This document shows positions 57,814 to 64,000 of a stretch of DNA of 64,000 bases, in pieces (the stretch's first letter is position 1; each line of letters begins with the position of its first letter). Origin of the DNA: Strongylocentrotus droebachiensis (Eukaryota; Echinodermata; Echinoidea; Camarodonta; Strongylocentrotidae). Where the stretch lies: assembly GCA_035222895.1 (NCBI GenBank), contig JAVYIG010001820.1:1-64000 (forward strand). Direction: 5' to 3'. The notes under the pieces are model-generated. The model made no database searches. It was given only the letters and a program-made list of their open reading frames with translations, and had not been told where the DNA came from. The position numbers and the translations under genes are program-made.

Positions 57814-58000
57814 TTAAGGGTGTGGCAGTGATAAACCAACTTCTTATTTAAACACTTAATGCAGATACGCTCACAATAAATGCTCTCTGACTCGAGGGTG
57901 GGGCAGTGAGAATTCTACGTACTTTTTAAACACCTAATGGCTAATGCACATCCATTATAATAAATGTTCTCTGATTTGATGATGCAATGTGAACAGGTCC
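57814..58000. repeat. Degenerate minisatellite, ~85-bp unit, TTAA in each unit
   Basis: Units at about 57830 and 57916 share tttaaacaccta, atgcagatac/atgcacatcc, a 'caataaatg.tctctga' block and, in the first, gagggtggggcagtgagaa. Further units lie at 56774-56858 and 57233-57282 between the inserted elements. Confidence 0.55.
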
Positions 58001-58194
58001 GTCCCCAATCGGCATCCCTTATAAGCTTTGATGAATGCCTAAGCGGAAGAGGGCATAATGTGTTATTGCTTAGGCGGTTCATTAACCTCAAACCATTTAA
58101 ACAGTGAACCTGGGATATTTTGAAGCGCTTGACAGTAACATCGAGTTAGATAGAAAAATTAGAATATAAAGGGAACGATGGAATGGCAATGAAC

Positions 58195-58442
58195 ATGAAG
58201 GAGGATAGTGTAAATGAGAGTGAGAGAGATACAGATGGGGAGAGAGCGATAAGAGATAATGGGATGGGGAGTGGAATAGAGAAGTAGAGGCACTATTAGA
58301 AGTAGTATATTTAATAAAAAGAGAATAAGAGTGGATGTCAAAGACAGAGAGATAGAGAAAGAAAGAGAGAGGGAGAGATTGAGAGATAAAGAGAGAGAGA
58401 GAGAGAGAGATAGAGAGAGAAAGAGAGTGAGAGTGGGGAGGG
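58195..58442. repeat. GA-rich microsatellite, imperfect to pure
   Basis: Imperfect gagaga/gataga at 58195-58330, then nearly pure GA at about 58345-58432. The 116-codon Ser/Leu-rich minus-strand frame is an artefact. Confidence 0.9.
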
Positions 58443-58627
58443 GTCAAGATGTAGACGGGCTATATCATAACCTTTTTACTATAAGGATTTTGTATTTGTT
58501 GCCCTATGCCTACATTGCTGGTGGGCGCTTTAAGTAGCCTGATTTACGAAATAATACACCCTATACATAATTTGGGATGCATAAATGTCAAAAGCGAACT
58601 GATCCAATTAAAATTCAAGCTTCTGTA

Positions 58628-60042
58628 CACTGTTAAAACAAGTATTAAAAAACTGCGGGTTAAAAAATTGTTGATTAAAAAACGCTCAACCATGGTTAAA
58701 AATGTAGTGTTGATTAAAATTTACTTTTAATCTTGCGTTGGTTAAAAACAGTGTTGATCAAAATTATTCCTTTTAACCTATGTTGGTTAAGTCTAAGTCG
58801 TTGGCAAAAATTGTAACCCAGCATGGATTAAAAACAAAATTCCCACAGTAATGATAGCCCCCTTCCGGTTAAAGTTTAATCAATGTTGATTAAAGTACTG
58901 GTCACGTGACCCAACGGAACGATATCGAAGCGCGTAGCTAGCGATCGCTCGACATACAAATAAAGTACATGCAAAGTACAGTACATGCAGTTTACGCGTG
59001 CGACAAAATTAACAATGGAGGTTGTCGCGAGGACCTGAGAAATGGGGGTTTGGACGGTCTTATCTCCGTGTTTTCAGGTAAGAAATTATTTTAATATTAT
59101 CATCATCAATTCTAAGATTGTAAGGAAGAAGTGAAATAAGGTTCTTGCTCAAATCAAAAACGATTTGTGTCCCCTAGGCTGTACGTAGCTCAACCAATAA
59201 GTAACATACTTGCACCGTACACCTGGCTAACGTAAGCACACACACACTCATCAGTCTGCAAGAATCTTCAACCGTGAAGGAGGCACACCCAATTAAAGAA
59301 GGAGAAGTGTAGGCCTATTACGGATCACCTACCCAAATTGCATGCATGAATAATAATCTTATTTTTTAAATCCAATTGTATCTAATTGTTTAAAACAATT
59401 AAATATAAAATAAGATGTCATCATAAAGTGAAACGTCTTCATGCATGCAATTTGGGTAGGTCATCCGTTACACTTACTGGCTGAGCTACAACCTACGGGC
59501 CGGGACACAAAGCGTTTTTAATTTGAGCAAGAACCTTATTTCACTTCTTCCTTCCAATCTTAGCATTGATGATAATCATATTAAACAATTTCTTACCTGC
59601 AAACACGAGGATAAGACCTCCAAACCCCCGTAAGTTTAACCAACAGTGGTTATAACTGTAACCAACAACCCACTAAAGTTTAACCAACATCGTGTGAATC
59701 AAAAAAGAATTAACCTACAATGGTTACAATTTTAACCAATAACCCATGTAAGTTTAACCAACAACATGTGAATCAGCCCCGAACAAAGCATAAATAACCA
59801 ACAAAAGATTAAAGTTTTAATCAACAAATGGTTAAAGTTTAATCAACACCATTTTAACCAACATTGAGCAAAATTTGTTAACCAATAATTGATTAAAATT
59901 TTTAATCAACCACAGGTTAAATTTTAATCAACAGGCTGTTGGTTAAAGTTTAACCAACGATTGTGTGATTCACCTGGTAATCCGTGGTTGATTAAAATTT
60001 TAACCAACTTGATTAAAAATTGTAATACTTGTTCTAACAGTG
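58628..60042. mobile_element. CACTG-ended fold-back element
   Basis: The ends CACTGTTAAAACAAGTATTA (58628) and the inverse TAATACTTGTTCTAACAGTG (to 60042) are flanked by TA on both sides. Both flanking zones (58650-58890 and 59640-60030) are made of many ggttaaa/tttaacc and gttgattaaa words. The centre (59043-59630) is a long inverted duplication. No transposase frame. CACTG termini recall CACTA/EnSpm, but the 2-bp TA flank would also fit other superfamilies. Compare 15072-15985. Confidence 0.75.
59043..59630. repeat. Long imperfect palindrome in the fold-back element
   Basis: The left arm 59043-59190 pairs with the right arm 59478-59630 (shared blocks: tgggggtttgga, ggtaagaaatt, aggaagaagtgaaataaggt, tcttgctcaaat, gtgtccc). 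A second paired segment lies at about 59325-59365 against 59438-59470, with catgcatgcaatttgggta in the right arm. A left-arm stretch of about 135 bp (59191-59325) has only a partly reduced partner. Both arms keep CAG followed by GTAAGA (59075-59083, and the complement at 59591-59599). Confidence 0.8.
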
Positions 60043-60735
60043 TATGATGAGCAAAAACTGAAGATGCTGAGATTCTGTACTCTTCTATCTTTCAAGAAAG
60101 AAAGAAAAAAATAGCGGCTTCCTCAAAATGATTTGACAACGAGATCCGGTTTATTTATAGAAGAAATTGAAAACAAACTGTCCCCTCAAGGAATGGATTT
60201 CCTGGAAAATAAGTATAAATTGAAGTGGATTACGGAGCGCCGTATAATATGACGAAAAACAATTCGATATATGCAGACGTGCATTTTCATGGTGCATTCT
60301 TAATGAAAACCTTGTTAAATCCTTGTTTTATCAGGGTTGGTCGAGAGGCTGAAAATGAATAAATATACCGGAGGAGGGATCAACTCTAGACGAAGTGATT
60401 TAATCAATTGTTGGTATGCTAAACCATGTAGAATGAAAAACTTTCTTCGTGTATCATTATAGGAAAACATTCGTTGTATAATTTTTTCACCCCCTGATAT
60501 AATCGTCAAATTCAACAGATCTTGGCATTATTTTAATTCCCATTTTTTGGAAGGCATATAGCTTGAATTGGTATAGTAATAAGCTTTTATAGTTCTGGCA
60601 ACCTAAGCGATTGAGCCCCTTCAGTAGATATAAAAACTTACATGTAGACGAAAATAAGTTAACAACATATTCAATTTACACGAGCGAGCATCGCAAAAAT
60701 CCCCTTCACACTTTAAACGGTGTAAAATTTTACGA
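60043..60735. other. Anonymous DNA
   Basis: No gene recognised. The piece ggcaacctaagcgattga near 60597 recurs as ggcaacctgagcgattga near 61930, suggesting a small dispersed repeat. Confidence 0.4.
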
Positions 60736-60739
60736 TTAG

Positions 60740-61283
60740 AGGGATAGTTCAGTTCTGTTGCAGAGGGCGCTACACAAAATAATTTGTTGTGATATAATGA
60801 AAAACTGAGTGTCAAGTTTGAAAGAACAAACAATTTAAATGACAAAATCATCTACGTTTGATCAAAATCGGTTCAGAGACGGCTGAAATATCCATAAATA
60901 TAATGATTTATAATACTTGTGTACCACCACAAATATAAGATAATTTTAAAAAGCCGTTAAAAAAAATAGCGCCTTTTACGTCGTATTTAAGCCAATGCCG
61001 ATGAGGGTTTTTCAGTTGGCATTTTCGTGTTGGTTATATTACGCACAACCAGCCGGCCCATGTATTCTTATTTTTAATTAAATAATAAATTAACGGTGAC
61101 CATATTTTTTTGAAAGTGGAGCTGAATTGGTATGATCGTATTGGCAAAATTTCACACATTTTGGGGTCTAAAATTACCTTCATAGAAATTTCAGGTTCTA
61201 AAAGGGCACTAGAAATGTCATAGATGAGAATAAGAGCAATAACCATGCACTTTGCGGCCTGAAAACAGAACTCAACTATCCCT
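60740..61283. mobile_element. TTAA-flanked MITE, AGGGATAG family, copy 2
   Basis: TTAG at 60736-60739 and TTAA at 61284-61287. The ends are AGGGATAGTTCAGTTCTGTT and the inverse of AGGGATAGTTGAGTTCTGTT. It is alignable by eye with 4114-4656 along its full length (544 against 543 bp). Minus-strand frames over this interval (60621-60851 and 61034-61435) are incidental. Confidence 0.82.
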
Positions 61284-61287
61284 TTAA

Positions 61288-62110
61288 CATTGAAATGGCC
61301 ATATATAGAACTATGAGTTCGATACGGGACCGGAGCTATAGGGAAATAGGTATTATCGTTGTTCTCGTTTAACCACAAGACTCGCAGGATAAAACCGTCA
61401 TACCAAACCGCAGCGTCATGTTTAAAAAGATGCAAGACTTTCAGCCCGTTTCACGGAGAAATTTTGATTTGATTTTATTCAGTTAATGCATTTCTACACC
61501 ATTTTGTGAACGTCGATTTTCGTGAGCATTAAATATATAGATCGGATGCATGTATTCAAACAAATACATGTAAACGTTAAATTGAAATGTAGAAAATTTA
61601 ACAAATAACATTCTTGAAACTGGATTGCGCTTAATGTGTCATGATTTTGCAAACAATGCAAACTTTTAGATTGTGTTTGAGTGGGAATAGCTTTTGGGGT
61701 AAAATTGCAATCATTCGGGACATTCTCTGATAGAAAAGATATTATTTTCGTCGTCACTATAAAGAGACAAATTGGTATCTTTTTTTTTTTTTTTTTTTTT
61801 GTACCTCATTGTCACGTTCGCATATTTCAATAGGTGACGCACACAGCTATTGAAATTTTCCTGAACGTGATTTTTTGACAGCAAAGGAGTTGCGATCGTG
61901 TTAAGCAAACTATTTTACTTTAAATCTAGGGCAACCTGAGCGATTGAAAAAGTGTATTTTTTTCTACAAGGTTTACTGGCAGGTCTTTTAGCGCCTACTC
62001 TCTCTCTCTCTCTCTATCTAAAACAAAAAATCAAATCTTTGAAGGAAATTTAATTTCCCCAAAATAGAACATTCTACGAAACCCAAGCTGAATTTGATTC
62101 GAGTAACCAC
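61288..62110. other. Anonymous DNA with T and CT runs
   Basis: No gene recognised. A run of about 22 T lies at 61779-61800, and a short (CT)n run at about 61999-62016. Confidence 0.45.
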
Positions 62111-62292
62111 TGTTAGGTCGGGACAATCCACTCACATTGGCCCTAACCATAACTCATTATTACATTAATATATAAAGGAAATCAAGACGATTTGGTTACC
62201 TTTTGATCCGATTCTTCGTTTATTATTCTTAACTCGAGCAACCTCTGAGAATTAGCATATTCATCAATCATCTAATTTGCATATTCGTAACA
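62111..62292 (-). repeat. 3' LTR of the gypsy element, 182 bp
   Basis: Starts TGTTACGAATATGC directly after the polypurine tract and ends GACCTAACA, giving the TG...CA ends and the short inverse TGTTA/TAACA. It carries AATAAA on the minus strand (62219-62224). The 5' LTR is outside the window, so LTR identity and target duplication cannot be checked. Confidence 0.75.
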
Positions 62293-62309
62293 TATCTCCC
62301 CCCATAAAA
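62293..62309 (-). promoter_or_regulatory. Polypurine tract
   Basis: Minus strand ttttatggggggagata, next to the TG start of the LTR. This is the standard primer site for plus-strand DNA synthesis in LTR elements. Confidence 0.75.
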
Positions 62310-63674
62310 GAAAGTTTCTATCAGTAGTTAGAACTTTCTTCTGAACAATAATCGTAAGATCTAAAGGTGATAAATGAACCACACAAAAAGTATTTAAAAG
62401 CTAGCATGAAGATCATCTTTCTAATATCGAAGACAGACTGATTAGTCCTTTCATTCCAACATTTAATAACAAAACACAAACTGCAGAAAAGGAAAACAAC
62501 TTTGATAGATAACATTATATGTTCTCTTCCTGAAACCTGTAGGTAAGTACCAGGACATTAATCAAACACAATGCCTGTGTTTAGTAAAGAACCACAAACT
62601 GTAGTGGTCGGAACACGTCTCTACACATCACATATAATGAATATATGAATATATATGAGCGTAATGAGCATGCGCGATAAATGAAACACTGAATATTCAG
62701 CAAAGGCGCAGATATCCCACACGCGCAAAACACAATTTGCATAACAAATGATTGCATATTCATATAATGAACGCGTACAACGTAGTCACATGACGCGTCG
62801 CTATGACGACACCTCATTACTATGTCGGAATGCAGTGTCTCATTAAATATGTGGGTCAACAGAAGCAATATGTTATGATGATCCACATAACTGTGCACAG
62901 CTCGATTTGAAATATTTCTGACATTAAATGCAAGAGTAAGGGTACATACATGTACATATTTTGTGTACATATTACATTAAAAACATAATCTGTTGAGTTA
63001 CTGCTGCAAGCTATAAATTGAAACTTGTTTAAATACAAACAAATAAGCAAGACTTATCAAGTTAAATCACAAACACATACATATGCAATACTTGCAGTCA
63101 ATAATCTTTGAAATCTGTGTAACAACATTACGCAAGTTGTGATGCTACAATGTACACCTTTGTTTTACTTTCAATTTGTTTTACACCTGTAACATTGATA
63201 ACAGTTGCCTTTTATGCAAATATTATCATAATTATTTTGTTGTTGTTATGAAATGGTAAATGCATTAAGCTTTGCGTTCCATAGCTAACAATGCTGGGTA
63301 TAAACAATAACTGTTCTCTTTTGATCAAAAGAAAACTATTCTGAATCACGTACAAACAGAATCAAGAAAAAACATGAAATCATTATACATGTATAGGCAC
63401 AGATAAGGAAACAATGACATATGGTGCACATTCTCCACATAATATAGTCCACTGTCCATACTGGCGTCTCCCTGTAAATAGGTGAAATGTTCATACATGA
63501 TCATTCATATCACTGTTCAAAATTAATGAACTGTCTGATCCATCAGTTCACAACACTTAAGTAAGTGTACAGATACAAAGCAATAAAATCATGTGTAGAT
63601 TCCTTATGACGAATAAAGACAAAATGTTAAAGTTCTAGTTTCTTCACAATTTGTCAAATGTTCAGTAGGCTTGC

Positions 63675-64000
63675 TTAAGCTCTAGAAAGTGTATCTGCGA
63701 TTATATTGTCCTTTTCTTTGATACGAGTCACTTTCAGTCCATACGGCTGGAGATCATGCTCCGCTGACACAGTCTCTGGTTTTCATTTCTGAAGCGCTCA
63801 AGAAGAGTCAATGGATTATGATCTGTGAATACAGTCACCTCTGAAGAATTGCTCAGGTACCCGTCGAAGCGCTGAACTGGCAAGACGAGACCAAGGCACT
63901 CCTCTATAGTAGAACATCGTCGCTGGTGGGGGTTGAGCTTCTTGGAAAAGTAGCTAATGGGTTCCAGGAGACCCATGTCATCCATCTGTAGGAGAACAGC
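63675..64000 (-). pseudogene. Gypsy pol fragment: RNase H domain, frameshifted
   Basis: From the right edge the frame reads AVLLQMDD, then ISYFSKKLNP, RRCSTIEECLGLV and VFTDHNPLTLL. These are hallmark blocks of Ty3/gypsy RNase H; the acidic residue of FTDH is kept. One residue seems missing where the family usually has IEKEC. After NENQRL the frame slips: the first frame stops at 63734-63736, while the adjacent frame carries LQPYGLKVTRIKEKDNIIAD and ends TLSRA at the TAA of 63675-63677. Protease, RT and any integrase lie outside the window. RNase H removes the RNA strand during reverse transcription; this copy is broken. Confidence 0.85.

Larger units (their letters stand above)
62111..64000 (-). 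mobile_element. Ty3/gypsy LTR retrotransposon, 3' part, runs off the right edge
   Basis: Read on the minus strand, the order is RNase H end (stop at 63675-63677), about 1.37 kb without a recognisable domain, a polypurine tract (62293-62309), and a short LTR (62111-62292). No integrase HHCC or DDE block follows RNase H. In most Ty3/gypsy elements integrase is there; in the Gmr1-like group of deuterostomes integrase lies before RT, so pol ends with RNase H. That placement is an inference from the missing domain. Confidence 0.8.

Noticed and set aside
1..64000. CRISPR array, bacterial operon or prophage
   Set aside because: No regular repeat-spacer pattern or prokaryotic gene layout; all signals are eukaryotic repeats.

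Overview
This is a eukaryotic, AT-rich, non-coding window. No host protein-coding exon, rRNA or intact tRNA gene could be recognised. The style fits an invertebrate deuterostome, most likely an echinoderm such as a sea urchin. The grounds are long GA/CT microsatellites, pure G tracts, tRNA-derived SINEs, L2/CR1-like LINE fragments with (TAA)n tails, hAT elements, many small TTAA-flanked elements, and a Ty3/gypsy end whose layout suggests the Gmr1-like group described from deuterostomes. The species is an inference.

Layout. 0-5 kb: unique DNA, a TTAA-flanked MITE, and a hAT element (3505-4910, perfect 8-bp target duplication) that carries another TTAA-flanked element. 5-11 kb: pyrimidine-rich DNA, a ~90-bp degenerate tandem repeat, a short TTAA element, and three copies of a direct repeat. 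11-20 kb: two copies of a 0.3-kb TIR element, a TIR element at 13.4 kb, a CACTG-ended element at 15.1-16.0 kb, a LINE tail, and a tandem array at 18.1-19.1 kb split by one of the TIR elements. 20-26 kb: mostly anonymous DNA with GA/GT/G tracts and one MITE. 26.6-29.3 kb: a 2.7-kb hAT element with a perfect 8-bp duplication, built of about ten degenerate repeat units and split by a LINE fragment. 29-45 kb: tandem duplications, a GA-rich minisatellite, a triplicated ~0.25-kb unit with a SINE between copies, an (ATC)n tract beside a perfect 26-bp hairpin, a 370-bp purine tract and more microsatellites. 45-56 kb: further MITEs, an RT scrap, a hAT-like and a Harbinger-like element, and a frameshifted L2/CR1-like reverse transcriptase. 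56.4-58 kb: three TTAA-flanked elements in a row inside a degenerate minisatellite. 58.6-60.0 kb: a fold-back CACTG element with an inverted duplication that keeps a perfect splice-donor motif in both arms. 62.1-64 kb: the 3' end of a minus-strand Ty3/gypsy element (LTR, polypurine tract, RNase H), running off the right edge.

The parts do not form a pathway. The window is a nested record of transposition into intergenic or intronic DNA. The points most worth a second look are the fold-back element with an exon/intron-like segment, the abundance of TTAA elements (some inside a TTAA-containing minisatellite), the hAT element made of internal repeats, and the gypsy element with no integrase after RNase H. 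All calls were made by eye, without alignment or database search; boundaries without a clear terminal repeat are approximate.
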